NCBI GenBank assembly: GCA_029237695.1
Contig: CM055269.1
Coordinates: 34,023,175-34,087,174, forward strand
DNA: 64,000 nucleotides
Reading direction: 5' to 3'
Origin: Conchocele bisecta
Taxonomy: Eukaryota; Mollusca; Bivalvia; Lucinida; Thyasiridae
In this document: piece by piece, positions 11,281 to 22,508 of the stretch
Layout: the number at the start of each line of letters is the position of its first letter
Numbering within the stretch: the stretch's first letter is position 1
Position numbers and translations under genes: made by a program
Notes under the pieces: model-generated
What the model was told of the DNA's origin: nothing
The model's input: the letters and a program-made list of their open reading frames with translations, nothing else
The model's database searches: none

Positions 11281-12042
11281 GTCTCGGTGATTTGACCGTT
11301 CACTAGGTTTGTCTCGGTGGTTTGACTGTTCGCTAGGTTTGTCTCGGTGGTTTGTCCGTTCGCTAGGTTTGCCTCGGTGGTTTGACTGTTCGCTAGGTTT
11401 GCCTCGGTGGTTTGACTGTTCGCTAGGTTTGTCTCGGTGGTTTGACTGTTCGCTAGGTTTGTCTCGGTGGTTTGACCGTTCACTAGGTTTGTCTCGATGG
11501 TTTGACTGTTCGCTAGGTTTGTCTCGGTGGTTTGACTGTTCGCTAGGTTTGTCTCCATGGTTTGACTGTTCGCTAGGTTTTTCTCGATGGTTTGACTGTT
11601 CGCTAGGTTTGTCTCGGTGGTTTGTCCGTTCGCTAGGTTTGTCTCGGTGGTTTGTCCGTTCGCTAGGTTTGTCTCGGTGGTTTGCCAGTTCGCTAGGTTT
11701 GTCTCGGTGGTTTGCCAGTTCGCTAGGTTTGTCTCGATGGTTTGTCCGTTCGCTAGGTTTGCCTCGGTGGTTTGACTGTTCGCTAGGTTTGTCTCGATGG
11801 TTTGTCCGTTCGCTAGGTTTGTCTCGGTGGTTTGACTGTTCGTCAGGTTTGTCTCGATGGTTTGACTGTTCGCTAGGTTTGTCTCGATGGTTTGTCCGTT
11901 CGCTAGGTTTGTCTCGGTGGTTTGACCATTCGCTAGGTTTGCCTCGGTGGTTTGACTGTTCGCTTGGTTTGTCTCGATGGTTTGACTGTTCGCTAGGTTT
12001 GCCTCGGTGGTTTGACTGTTCGCTAGGTTTGTCTCGGTGGTT
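11281..12042 (+). repeat. 30-bp minisatellite, 25 units plus a partial unit
   Basis: Twenty-five consecutive 30-bp units beginning GTCTCGGTGGTTTGACTGTT and closing CGCTAGGTTT, with scattered substitutions but almost no length change. Because 30 is a multiple of three, long frames exist on both strands (250 codons with a ten-residue repeat on plus), which I do not regard as genes. The last partial unit runs into CCCAGGGTGTCCGATTTAGG, a pogo-like end as at 2135-2168. Confidence 0.95.
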
Positions 12043-13121
12043 CCCAGGGTGTCCGATTTAGGGAGGTTTCACTGTAAATCAGGCAGTTGATCATTCTGAG
12101 CCATAGTTGTGTGCTTTGCGATCACGAACATACATTATCACCTGAGATAAATGACGAAGAAGCTCATCAAAAATAACATCACAGGTGTGTTCTTGTTGTC
12201 CGGTTTAGAGGGGTGCTGCTGTGGTTTCAAATGAGTTATGTTCGTGGTGACATTAGATCCTCCCGCTTTGCAGTATAACAACATTCGTTATTATATAATA
12301 TTGCCAATTCTATTGTCAACTGTTATCATTCTGTTAATTCATTGTTAATTGTAAATTAGTAATGTTGTTTTCTGTTGCCACACCATACATAAAAGCAAAC
12401 ACGCACACACGCACGCACGAAAGCACGCACGCACATGAAATTCGGACCCATACCTCCAAGCAGCAACGCATTGGTATCCGGCATAAATTTGAGTTGGAAT
12501 GCAATTTCGCCAGTCTGTGGCCCGTTTTTATCGTACGAAGTTTAGTGAATTACGTCCCGCGTCCGTACAGTGACGTAGTACGGGACGGACATACCTAATC
12601 TCGACCAAGTGCCCGTAGTTGAAGGCCAGTGTATTCCCCAACGTACTAATTTATTATGCACATTTATGTGATATTTGTCCGCGTCGGGATTGGTCAAAAC
12701 CTTTAATCATTTTTATGTGATGTAAATAATAAATTAATGACGGTGCCGGGTAATTAAACAAACTCACGTGTACGCATGCCGGCTGTCTCACGATGCCTAT
12801 AACGGGACAGTTCACAACACAACCAACCCCAGGGATTCCGCTGGCGATCGCCACTTTCGCAATTGGCGATAGAAATAAACAATTGGCGATAAAAAGTTAA
12901 AATTTTGGAAAAAATAAAAAATAAAAAACACCTTTTTTTTTCGAAATTTTTTGAAGAGGCGATTTTTTTATTTTCCCCAGCGGAATCCCTGCAACCCCCA
13001 TACACAACCACCTGGGTCAATCTTGTCAAGAGTATCAACGTTTCTGAACATCTATTGGCAATGCCAACTCGCAATTTGACGATCTGATTTGTTGCTGTGA
13101 CTGGACTGGAGAAACTGAATA
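12043..13121. other. Gene-free stretch with repeat pieces
   Basis: 12043-12080 and 12205-12225 are pogo-like end pieces (GTCCGGTTTAGAGGGG). 12394-12435 is an ACGC/CACA simple repeat. 12530-12550 is a fragment of family D (TCGTACGAAGTTTAGTGAA). 12900-12975 is a poly A/T-rich tract. Confidence 0.5.
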
Positions 13122-13432
13122 TAGTGGGGTGCCGAGGCACTCAGTCATTTCAAATTGATGCAAAAGTTTCGTTTTCAGTACCAATTAGAAGGTAAGAACC
13201 TAGAATGGTGATTTTGGTCTCTATAACTAGGTTTGCATGTATGAGTAAATGAATAAAAATAAAATAAACATGATTGGAGCATATCTTCTCTTATATTGAG
13301 TCCAACTTCCGAGTAGCTGCTTAGACAATTGCTTGAAAAACTCCTTGAACAATACATTTAATAAGAAAATGGCTAACAAATTAACCAAATTAACCTATAT
13401 ACATGTTAGTATTGGAAATTGTTCTAGTCCAG

Positions 13433-14284
13433 CTACTTCTCGTATGTGCACTTGCACTGACGTGTGCACTTCAACTTTGTCTTCACGCATTTGCACCGAG
13501 AGCAGGTAATTGGGCAAGTGCACTTCACATCCAGGTGGAACACATCCTTGGCGAGGGGCAACGAGGTCCAAATAGGAAGCAGCTTGCCGTCCTCTTCCTT
13601 CCACCCATGGTTAGTTGGGTTGTTGACAGGCATCATGGACATGTGGGCTGTTGTCCAGATGCTCGCTTGGAAGACACTCCTTTTGAGATGTTGATCCAAA
13701 GCATCACTGGTTGGGGGAATTCTCTCCATGTCCCTAGTCTTCTGTGAGAACAACCTCATTCGGACGAGGTCAATATCATTGACCTCGTTTGACTCATTTG
13801 AGTACAGCCTACAGACAAAGTTTGTTGCCACTTCTTCCAACCTTGGCGATGTTTGGAATGGAGTGTCGACAATAGTTGCAAATTGCTCCATAAGGGATGG
13901 CACTTCGTGCATCAACGTGCAGCAGAATAGCTTACCCTTGAACTTGAAGGAAGAAGTACTGTCTGATCCAGTGAATGCGTGGAAGAGGGCCATGGCTTTG
14001 CACGTTGTCGTGCCCAGGTTTGTGGCGATAGTGTTCAGGGAGATCATTCTGGTTGTCTTTCCCGTTTTGAAGGAGATCCAGATTTCTGCGGCCGGATTCA
14101 GAGCCTTGATGTGATGGAAATTACTTAGAAGGATTACGACAGCATCTGTGTCTCCAGTATACACCATCCCAAGTGACGATGATTGGAGGGCGTGGGGGAG
14201 ATGTACTAACACACGCGTCTCAGCCATTTGTGGACTGTTTCCAACATGGTGGACTTGATCACCTGATGTAGACATTCTTGTCAT
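13433..14284 (-). pseudogene. Transposon gene, nuclease C part and Cys-rich tail
   Basis: 283 open codons. MVYTGDTDAVVILLSNFHHI looks like the second acidic motif of a FEN/PIN-like nuclease (TGDTDAVV). It is followed by ALFHAFTGSDSTSSFKFKGK, then RDMERIPPTSDALDQHLKRS, and a Cys-rich C-terminus (CTCPITCSRCKCVKTKLKCT) that could bind zinc. It ends 310 bp inside the left TIR. It is the longest open part of the gene, but it cannot make a complete protein because the preceding segments are broken. Confidence 0.65.
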
Positions 14285-14379
14285 CTGGGAAATGTTCTTC
14301 TGCTATCTTTCTTGACAGGAATGAGAACAGTTCTTCTGTTATCTTTCTTGACAGGAATGAGAACAGTTCCTTCTTGTCA

Positions 14380-14781
14380 TCAACGTTCGCCAGAAAATTC
14401 TGCCAATTTCCTGGGATTTTGGCAGTACCACATATGCGTTGTCGGATGCCTGTTCCTCGTTTTTCCCTTGTGCCTCCTTTGATTGTCAGTGCACGATACT
14501 GGTCCCAGACAATATCTACTCTTGTCGCTTGTCGATCGCTTCAAGTCGTGGCGAACTGTTGGGCAGAATACCTTGTCGACATATGAATCAAAGGTCTTGC
14601 CTTGGACAGTTGTACCAGGAAGTGAGTGTATCAGTATTCCACCGTCAATAATAATGAAGTCGTAAACATCTGGCGCAACTAGCTCCTCGTCGACAGAAAT
14701 GGCGCTACTTGAACTGGCTTCCATGATATATATCAACATATCTGACTTGGTACAAGAGTTGAGGGACCCTTCGGATGACAA
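14380..14781 (-). pseudogene. Transposon gene, FEN/XPG-like nuclease N part
   Basis: DVYDFIIIDGGILIHSLPGT followed by KTFDSYVDKVFCPTVRHDLK resembles the first acidic motif and helix of FEN/XPG-type (PIN-fold) nucleases, where an aspartate in IIDG binds metal. The later part of this frame (from about SDKSRYCLG) reads as out-of-frame sequence, so a break near 14600 is likely. A 45-bp direct duplication at about 14290-14375 lies just beyond the segment. Confidence 0.5.
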
Positions 14782-15008
14782 TGCAGGTGGGTATGGGGAA
14801 GATTCGTGATGAAAAAAAGTCCTCCAAATCCCCCCCCCCGCGCGTCTAGTACAAGAAAAGCTTGCCCATAAAGCTCTGCATGACGTTTGAAGTGCTGCAT
14901 TTTCAGCTTAATTGCTGACTTCTTTTGTGTTTTCTTCTCATGGAACAACAGTAAGTTTTTTCGCTTGATCGATGCTGTCAGAGGTGTGTCATTTCAGTCA
15001 AGCACACT

Positions 15009-15975
15009 CTATCTGAAGTTGTTGTACTGCTCTTGTCCCATATACTCGACTCTATGGACAGATACGGCAGCAGCCGCAGACTCACACACCTTGTTTTCTA
15101 ATGTAACCAGGTCTACACTGTGCTCCTCAAAAGGATTCACATTGATCAGCAACACCTCCATCAGGTATTTGGCATGGCGTAGAAATCGGTGCTGAGATGC
15201 ATATCCTTCCTCATGATGAGGGAGTTCTTCATCATCATCGTTATCGTTTGCACCAGTAAACTTCTCAACGACACGGCTGATTTCCGGGCCAGTCACGATC
15301 CAGCGTTCCAGCATGTCAGGGTTCTCTGTGAGACCGATAATGCCACCAACTCCTTTCACCCTTTTGTTGGCTGGCTCGTGTGCTTGATCAATGGGTAAGG
15401 ATGAGAAACGGCGATTGCTTCGAGTTATTGTCCAGTGTCCCTTCTCAAACTCTACCTGGATACTAACTGGTAGAACATCCAGGTCTCGGATAAAGATTGG
15501 AATCCACCTGGCATAATTCTGGTGATCGAGAGCAAAGAACAGAGGCACAAGCTTCCGCAGGGTAGTGACCATGAGTTCTAACTTCCGTTCCCGATGTGCC
15601 CGGATGAACATGAATATGATCTGTTGGTACTTGTGTACGAGTAGCCAGAATTTGAACGTTGTGCTCTGTTGAGAAGCTACCACGACCCAATCCTCAAGAT
15701 CCATCTCGGTTCCACTGTCTTCGTAGGCTCGCTTCAGAAGGCTGTCGAGTACCATAATAGTAACTTGATGGGCATATCTTGTTCTCATTGCATTGGATGC
15801 TTTCAGAAAAGCTGTGGCTGCTGCTTCTGTCTTCACTAGCCCAGCATTTTTCAGGGTTTCAGACCCATGCAGAAGATCTCACATGGTGATCCACAAAGCC
15901 ATTTCAATGTGGAGCCCACCTAGCATAACCACAAACTTGTCTTCCCCGAAGATGTCAGGGAAGGTCTACTGCATT
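15009..15975 (-). pseudogene. Transposon gene, conserved core with ALDHQNYARW
   Basis: The best preserved stretch. It contains LGGLHIEMALW, then an in-frame TGA at 15879-15881, then 275 open codons with TRYAHQVT, FFALDHQNYARWIPIFIRDL, SLPIDQAHEPANKRVKG, GGIIGLTENPDMLERW and a closing EYMGQEQYNNF. I recall this set of phrases from high-copy invertebrate transposon proteins. The biochemical role of the core is not known to me. The TGA together with frame breaks on both sides shows that this copy is dead. Confidence 0.65.
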
Positions 15976-16345
15976 ATTTTTTTGCGAAGTCATAGTGTGG
16001 CTGGTCTACTACCAACACAGGGACTTGGTGTGGGTTGAGGTGCTCAGTTGTCTCTTTCACAAGTTCCATTCCATGTCGAATCATTTCTGGAGTGGCGGCT
16101 TTTTCATGGAAAAGTGACAGGAGGGCTTCAATGCCTTGTTCCGGTTGTCCAACAGTATCTGATCGAGCAGCATGGTAGGAAGACCACATCGCTGGAGTGC
16201 GTTTTTCTGTATCAGAATCCACATATAGGGTGTTATGTACTGCAGTCATCCATGCCTGTTCGTGCTGTTTCTCCTCATCGAATGAACTCGTTGCCACTGG
16301 TTGCACATCTTTTACCGGAGTTTGGGTGACAAGATTTCGGCCCAC
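15974..16345 (-). pseudogene. Transposon gene, second segment
   Basis: A 123-codon minus-strand frame, acidic and rich in helix-formers, with HGMELVKETTEHLNPHQVPV followed by VDQPHYDFAKK. It lies between the first segment and the conserved core. It ends where the next frame (the region around LGGLHIEMALW, RC of 15880-15975) begins, consistent with a frameshift near 15970. Function unknown. Confidence 0.55.
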
Positions 16346-16382
16346 AGGTGGTACAAACGTATACGAACGATGCAGGATGGGT

Positions 16383-16823
16383 TCACTGCTGCGTGCTTCT
16401 GTTTTCTGTGAGTTTATTCATAGACATTCTTGGTCCAACCCAGGCGTCTGTGATGAAGGAACCTGAACGATTGAAATACCCGTGGAAGGATGAGCTTGCA
16501 GTGCGTGATGTGGGATTCTGATCTAAGTTGTCCAGGGCTGCAACTGTGAAAATGTGATGATGCAAATTTGTAGGACAGACTATATCAGCGTTGTTCCTTG
16601 TCTGATCTGCAATAGCCTGTGTAAATCTAGATTCAATGCTGAGGACTTTCTTATATGACACGCTCAGAGCATATGTGTGTAGTAGTTCTACCAGCTTCTT
16701 GCTTCTTGTTTGGGAATGCAATTTGAGGGCCAGCAACACTGCAAGTGGATGCTCACAATTCAAGTTCGCATTAAGAGAAGTCATCTTTAGCATGGCCAAC
16801 TGCACTGCAGTGAAAACTCCCAT
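16383..16823 (-). pseudogene. Transposon gene, first recognisable segment
   Basis: Minus-strand frame of 146 codons. It includes the phrases LHSQTRSKKLVELLHTYALS, VCPTNLHHHIFTVAALDNLD and SSFHG. These match in style the amino part of the invertebrate transposon family continued at 15974-14380. After SSFHG the frame appears to drift, which suggests a frameshift near 16480-16500. No catalytic residues can be assigned. It is read first in the gene and lies nearest the right-hand TIR. Confidence 0.55.
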
Positions 16824-17432
16824 TTCAGCTTCTCAACCATCCATGATATCTAAACGGTGGAAAGAGAAAGTGATCAGCATAATAAAGGGTTTTCTTCGGT
16901 TTGATTTTGGCAAAAGACAGACCATCCCCAGCTCGTTGACATGGCCATAATAAAATAAATGGAAAAGGTTCAACAGGAAAGAGATAAAAATACCCCACTT
17001 GTATCATCACATTTTGTATTTATTGTCTCATTGGTGTGAAATACCATATAAGATATCTTCCAATCATGTTTATTTTATTTTTATTCAGTTACTCATACAT
17101 GAAAATATAGACACCGAAATCACTATTCTAGGTTCCATAGGACAAAAGTTATGAGGCGTAATGCAAAAAAAACCACCGAAATTGGCAGCCATCTTGGATT
17201 TTGGGGGTCATTTTGAATTGTTGTATTCCAGTGCTTGACACTCGAACCAAAATTGTTCTATAGACCCTTACCTTCAAATTGGTACTGAAAACAAAAAGTT
17301 TGCATCAATTTGAAATTAAAAGAAAAAAACACCCATACACGGCCCCCCACTAATACGGGTCCCGTCATTTATGGTCAGTCTAGCTCCTGAATGGATAACA
17401 GGGGCGTATGACATGAACGGCTAGTCTAGCTT

Positions 17433-17628
17433 CTGGGGGCCGTTTCACTAAACTTCGTACGACTAGAATGTTCGTAAGTGCAATTTTAGGATCGTCTGAA
17501 AAATTCAATTAATGGATTTACATTTATTGAGCATAGGCTGCATATGCAGCCTATGCTCAATAAATGTAAATCCAATAATTGTTTACAAGAAAACAGTGTT
17601 AATGTGAAATTTACAGACTACATGTATC
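17433..17628. repeat. Foldback MITE, family D (copy 3, right end lost)
   Basis: CTGGGGGCCGTTTCACTAAA, then TCGTACGACTAGAATGTTCG, and the stem around GGCTGCATATGCAGCC as at 5136-5416. The right terminus is missing. Confidence 0.65.
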
Positions 17629-17719
17629 GTAAATTTGTATATGCCTTTCGTGTTGTTTCGGTGGCTGGGGTTATTTGTTTGCATTTTAAAGCCATTTGTA
17701 GTGTTGACGGGATAAACAG

Positions 17720-17857
17720 AATAGTAGGTTAGTGCCTTGAATGGGAAAACATATCTGGCGCGTCACGGAAACGGGATGTACTCGGCAGAGCCTCGCCCAT
17801 CCCGTTTCCTAAGCCTTGCTAGATATTTTTTCCCATTCACGGCACTAACCTACTATT
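17720..17857. repeat. Foldback MITE
   Basis: AATAGTAGGTTAGTGCC pairs with GGCACTAACCTACTATT. Inner arms GGAAACGGGATG and CATCCCGTTTCC also pair. The phrase GTAGGTTAGTGC recurs alone near 18410. Confidence 0.65.
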
Positions 17858-17956
17858 CTCTATTTACAATCCTAGCTGCGGTCCTTCACCTGCGATTATA
17901 TAACACTGAAAAGAAAGATATCAAACACTTGAATATTGTGCTTGAAATCAAGCAAC

Positions 17957-18005
17957 TTGATTGTCTAAGCCTGAGCTGTGCAACAGCTCAGGCTCAGACA
18001 ATCAA
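17957..18005. repeat. Short hairpin
   Basis: TTGATTGTCTAAGCCTGAGC pairs with GCTCAGGCTCAGACAATCAA, with a loop of about seven bases. Confidence 0.6.
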
Positions 18006-18419
18006 ATTGTTTGATTGCTAGTTAGCATTGCTAGCAGATGCTCAGACACGTTGACACACTTGGCAAGATAAATGCAATCGGTTGTGTATTTATGAAAGAG
18101 AAAACGTATATCGGGTCACGGTGATTACTGTACTATATAGCCGAGCAGTTATTCCACCTCAGTGCACAAACTGACCCTGGCGAAACGAAATAAAATATTA
18201 AGTGGCTATTATCACGCACACGAGTGACGGGATGTCCCATGCTTGTTAAATATGCATGTACGCTTGTATTATTGTTTTCAATAGCACGCTTCTACAAAGA
18301 AGTTCTGTCAAATGTAACATATTGTACAACCCCAAAATATAACCGATTCCGTCGATGGTCTGTTTTTAATACAGTTCATATACTGTCTTTTTTCAGGAAC
18401 TGTAGAAAAGTAGGTTAGT

Positions 18420-18700
18420 GCATCACCTGAAAAAAATAATATTTTCGACAGATTATAAAGTATGATCATTGCACATTAGAAAATAAATACAGAACATAAA
18501 TAGCAATGTCCGTTAACATTTTAAGGAAACGCGGCTATCGCCCCTGATATCAGTGTGGAAATTAATGTCTGATATAAAATGTATAATAATGCCAATCAAT
18601 ACGTGTGGTAATTGTGAATGAATGTTTATTTTGCCGGAAAATGTCTCAGAAGATGTCTCTGATATAAATAATAGTTTGTGCCTAGTGAGAGGGCATGTGC
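18420..18700. repeat. Dispersed repeat, family G (copy 1)
   Basis: Contains TTAAGGAAACGCGGCTATCG and CCCCTGATATCAG, and ends near GGGCATGTGCCTTTAATATT, which resembles the family E terminus. Related tracts lie at about 56600-56830 and, inverted, at 61395-61545. The rest of 18010-18800 shows nothing assignable. Confidence 0.5.
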
Positions 18701-18804
18701 CTTTAATATTCAGTGCAATCGTACAGATACAAGACGACATAATAAATGAAAAGTCCGGAAACGTGTGTTAGCGTGTACTTATGACATAAATGGAGATCGC
18801 GTGT

Positions 18805-20065
18805 GAATGTGTATACGTGTATATAGGCGTCGTGGGAAAATGGGGATAATGGGTTTTGCGACCAGTGTAGATCCAGATCAGACTGTGCATCCGCACAGTC
18901 TGATCTGGATCTGCACTGTTCGCCACTACATCAATGAAACACCCGCCATGCTTCAAACAAACAATACAGGTCGCTACTAGCCTACATGAGTTTGCTACTT
19001 GATCAGGATCTGTGCACTGTTCGCCATTACATCAATAAAACACCCGCCACGCTTCTAACACACAATACAGGTCGCTACTAGCCTACATGAGTTTGCTATT
19101 TGATCAGGATCTGTGCACTGTTCGCCATTACATCAATGAAACACCCGCCACGCTTCTAACAAACAATACAGGTCGCTACTAGCCTACATGAGTTTGCTAT
19201 TTGATCAGGATCTGTGCACTGTTCGCCACTACATCAATGAAACACCCGCCACGCTTCAAACAAACAATACAGGTCACTACTAGCCTACATGAGTTTGCTA
19301 TTTGATCAGGATCTGTGCACTGTTCGCCATTACATCAATGAAACACCCGCCATGCTTCAAACAAACAATACAGGTCGCTACTAGCCTACATGAGTTTGCT
19401 ATTTGATCAGGATCTGTGCACTGTTCGCCATTACATCAATGAAACACCCGCCATGCTTCAAACAAACAATACAGGTCGCTACTAGCCTACATGAGTTTGC
19501 TATTTGATCAGGATCTGTGCACTGTTCGCCATTACATCAATAAAACACCCGCCACGCTTCTAACAAACAATACAGGTCGCTACTAGCCTACATGAGTTTG
19601 CTATTTGATCAGGATATGTGCATGTTTGCCATTACATCAATGAAACACCCGCCACGCTTCTAACAAACAATACAGGTCACTACTAGCCTACATGAGTTTG
19701 CTATTTGATCAGGATCTGTGCACTGTTCGCCACTACATCAATGAAACACCCGCCACGCTTCAAACAAACAATACAGGTCACTACTAGCCTACATGAGTTT
19801 GCTATTTATCAGGATCTGTGCACTGTTCGCCATTACATCAATGAAACACCCGCCACGCTTCAAACAAACAATACAGGTCACTACTAGCCTACATGGGTTT
19901 GCTATTTGATCAGGATCTGTGCACTGTTCGCCACTACATCAATGAAACACCCGCCACGCTTCTAACAAACAATACAGGTCACTACCAGGCTACATGTGTG
20001 TGCTATTTGATCAAGATCTACACTGGTCACACACACCCATAAGCCCCATTTATCCAGTCACATCC
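18805..20065. mobile_element. Family F MITE enlarged by an internal satellite
   Basis: The left part (GGGTTTTGCGACCAGTGTAG) and the right part (GATCTACACTGGTCACAC; CCCCATTTATCCAGTCACAT) are the inverted arms seen in compact copies at 46613-46830 and 54561-54770. The centre has been replaced by tandem 101-bp units. Confidence 0.7.
18920..20015 (+). repeat. 101-bp satellite, about eleven units
   Basis: The phrase GATCAGGATCTGTGCACTGT recurs at 19001, 19102, 19203, 19304, 19405, 19506, 19607 (variant), 19707, about 19807 and 19908, a period of 100-101 bp. Each unit also carries AAACACCCGCCACGCTTC and ACTAGCCTACATGAGTTTGC. Units differ by few substitutions, so the expansion is recent. Confidence 0.95.
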
Positions 20066-20070
20066 ACATA

Positions 20071-20487
20071 CAAGGTGTATGATCACGTGGTACTAAGAAC
20101 AACAACAAGTACTGAAATTTCCAGAATCCATCTGATTGAAAGTACCTATTATTTTATATTATCCTTATTATGTAACGGATTTTGATGAAATATGGTGCAT
20201 CAAACGCGTCTTGTTAAGCTGCATTTGGTGGTCTCTGTATGTTCGCCCAAACTTCTGTCGTTTTTGCGAAGAATCGATTTCCGTGTCTCCGACACGGAAA
20301 TCGATTCTTTGCAAAAACGACATAAGTCTGTGCCAAACTCCATGGACCACCAAATGCATCTCATGAAGACTCGTTTGCTGCGCCATATTACATCAACATC
20401 CGTTGCATATTAACGAAAATATCAAATAATACTTACTTTGGAGTGGGCGACGTTGTTGTTGTTGTAATCACGTGATCATGCACCTTG
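20071..20487. mobile_element. Foldback MITE, family H (copy 1)
   Basis: Outer ends CAAGGTGTATGATCACGTGG and CACGTGATCATGCACCTTG. The inner stem AATCGATTTCCGTGTC pairs with GACACGGAAATCGATT. A second copy is at 54038-54471, and an end fragment lies near 42845-42875. Confidence 0.75.
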
Positions 20488-21105
20488 CACATATGTAGGG
20501 CGTCGTGGGTAAATGGTTCTTATTGGAGCTTCGACGAAATATATACTGAGCAAAAAAAAGAAACTATACTGTTACTATTTTGTTGATTTCTTTGAAGTTT
20601 CCTAATATAGTGTAGTAAGGCCATGCCATTATTTGTTTCTGTTAAGTCTTGAAAACAACGAATGTAAATTTATGTTAAAAACTAGTATGCAAAGGGTTGA
20701 GGAAGTTTTTAGCATAAATTTAAATTTCCGCCAGCAAACTTTAGAAGAAAATAATGAGAAAATACTCTAATTAAACTTATTAAGTGTATATTCATGAACG
20801 GATGTAAAACGTGCATACGTCCGCAATCAGTTTTCCTATTACATGTACCTCACCAGTAGATATACAGTGTCAAATAGCAAACAGAGTTTTTTTGTGTTTT
20901 TTTTAAACAACCACTCTCAAAACCTACCCGCACGCGGACGCTTAACAGAGAAATAAGTTTGTACGGCCTAATGTTGATGTGTATATGTGTCAAATGATCT
21001 GACAACACAGTCCTGTCATCTTGTACTGTCAAATACATATGTTCTGTTCAATTACAATCGATCATTTTAAAGTGAACAGAGGGCACAATCGAAAAAAAAT
21101 AACCA
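20488..21105. other. Gene-free stretch
   Basis: A+T-rich with no recognisable gene or repeat. Confidence 0.45.
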
Positions 21106-21212
21106 GGGCCCGGTTGCTCAAAGCTTCTGTTAGCTTAACAGACTGTTAAATCCTTAGCATTGCTAAGGATTTAACAGTATGTTAAGCTAACAGGTTTTGA
21201 GCAACTGGGCCC
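21106..21212. repeat. Short foldback MITE with GGGCCC ends
   Basis: GGGCCCGGTTGCTCAAAGCT pairs with TTTTGAGCAACTGGGCCC. The inner arms pair around TCCTTAGCATTGCTAAGGA. Confidence 0.75.
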
Positions 21213-21215
21213 ATT

Positions 21216-22119
21216 TTCCAAACTAACTTGGACTTATATATGTGGTGGAATTTATCGCTTCCAAATGGCTTTTCTGTGGTGGCAAATGGACAGGATATGT
21301 TCCCTAATGCCTGTTGTGACCACCGCGTGCGTGCTGCATTGACCCGGCGTCGCATAGAATTGACGTAAGTCTGGATAAGGGCGTTTGGAAGACCATTCCA
21401 TTCTCCGACAAGACAATAGATCGACGTTATGAAGCGCATAACGCTCCCGAGCTCATCCCAGATATGTTCGACGGGATTTAGGTCGGGAGACGCGGCTGGT
21501 CACGGCAACACGTTGACGTTGTTTGTTTGCTACCAAATGGTTGCGAGTTAATATAGCGGTATGCGGACGGGCATTATCCTTTTGCAAGATGCCCGGCCCA
21601 TCTCTTCCGGGGAAAGAAATGACCTCGGCTGCAAGGATCTCGTTAGTGTACGAGCAGTATTCAAATTCCCACGAATTACTGACTATCAATAACGTCTTGA
21701 GACCCCCCCCCCCCACCCTCCATTATCCCTCCATTATCCCTCCCCAAACCATCCATCACCCGACCACCTCCAAACCTGTCACTTTCCCTTACATACACGT
21801 GTGCATATATATGTATAGCGTTCACCTTTACGGCCGTCGGCGTGACTTAAATTGAAACGGGACTCCTCACTAAGAGCACGTACGGTGTTCCAGTCACGCC
21901 GACGCCAATGACGGTGACGTCTCGCCCATTGAAGTCTAGCGCGCCGATGACGATTGGTAATAAACAAATAATACTGCCCGTGTACGGCCTGTATGCGCTT
22001 ACTGGGTGTGCCTGATGGCGCAAACGATTCCGTATCGTCTGTCCAGAAACGTGGTACCGACGTGGCGTGACTGTCAAAGGCAAACATCTCTGACGTAAAT
22101 GCGTCAAGCGGATGATCAA
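21216..22119 (-). pseudogene. Tc1-like transposase, dead copy
   Basis: Minus-strand pieces in three frames. 22119-21800 has the DNA-binding/linker region and YLFITNRHRRARLQWARRHR followed by SEESRFNLSHADGR, where Tc1 transposases have a first catalytic Asp before ESRF. Here that position reads Glu. 21716-21453 has ILQKDNARPHTAILTRNHLV, holding the second catalytic Asp. 21439-21182 has EWNGLPNALIQTYVNSMRRR, the C-terminus. Frames change between pieces, and low-complexity sequence (about 21700-21760, C/CCATTATCC repeats) interrupts the middle. TIRs were not identified. Confidence 0.85.
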
Positions 22120-22508
22120 GCGTTGATCACCACGTAGCGTCGTTACACGGGGTCACACCGTCCTGTGACGATCAACCACGTCACCCGTTTTCGACTTTTT
22201 TTGTTAATGTTCTGTCTGCTCAGGTATTCAAAATACAACTGGCCAGTCACGAGCACGTGCAAATCTCTGAAAACCGGTTTTCACCCAGTCAGCCGAAACA
22301 CATTGACCCGTGAGGAAATAGACTAGCCCACAGGTGGAAGACTCGGACCTAGGACCTGATAAATGGCTCATGTGTAAACTGTTACCACACCCACCAATTT
22401 CCGTACAATAAGACACAATAGCGTGTTCAAGGTAGGAAAGTGCTTTGAAAAGTGTTGTAGTTTCTGACTCGCTCAAACACCACACATTTCGATTTTTCTG
22501 CTGACGTA
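22120..22508. other. Gene-free stretch, family C material
   Basis: 22325-22500 carries CCCACAGGTGGAAGACTCGG and CTCGCTCAAACACCACAC. Both recur inverted at 23880-24060. Confidence 0.5.

Larger units (their letters stand above)
13122..17355 (-). mobile_element. Decayed autonomous DNA transposon with nuclease-like gene
   Basis: Outer ends are inverted: AGTGGGGTGCCGAGGCAC at the left, and CACGGCCCCCCACTA at the right. Inner inverted stretches also match, for example TTTCAAATTGATGCAAA near 13148 with its complement near 17305, and AATAAAAATAAAATAAACATGATTGG (read to 20 bases) near 13250 with its complement near 17065. The flanks may carry a 3-bp ATA duplication. The minus strand between holds a broken multi-part gene. 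The family is one I remember as abundant in marine invertebrate genomes, but I cannot name its superfamily. Confidence 0.7.

Noticed and set aside
11309..12061. 250-codon plus-strand frame with a ten-residue repeat (and its minus-strand counterpart)
   Set aside because: It follows automatically from a 30-bp minisatellite with no stop in that frame. No non-repeat domain or promoter is visible.
18920..20015. CRISPR-like array of regular repeats
   Set aside because: Units are contiguous 101-bp repeats without unique spacers, in animal DNA inside MITE arms.
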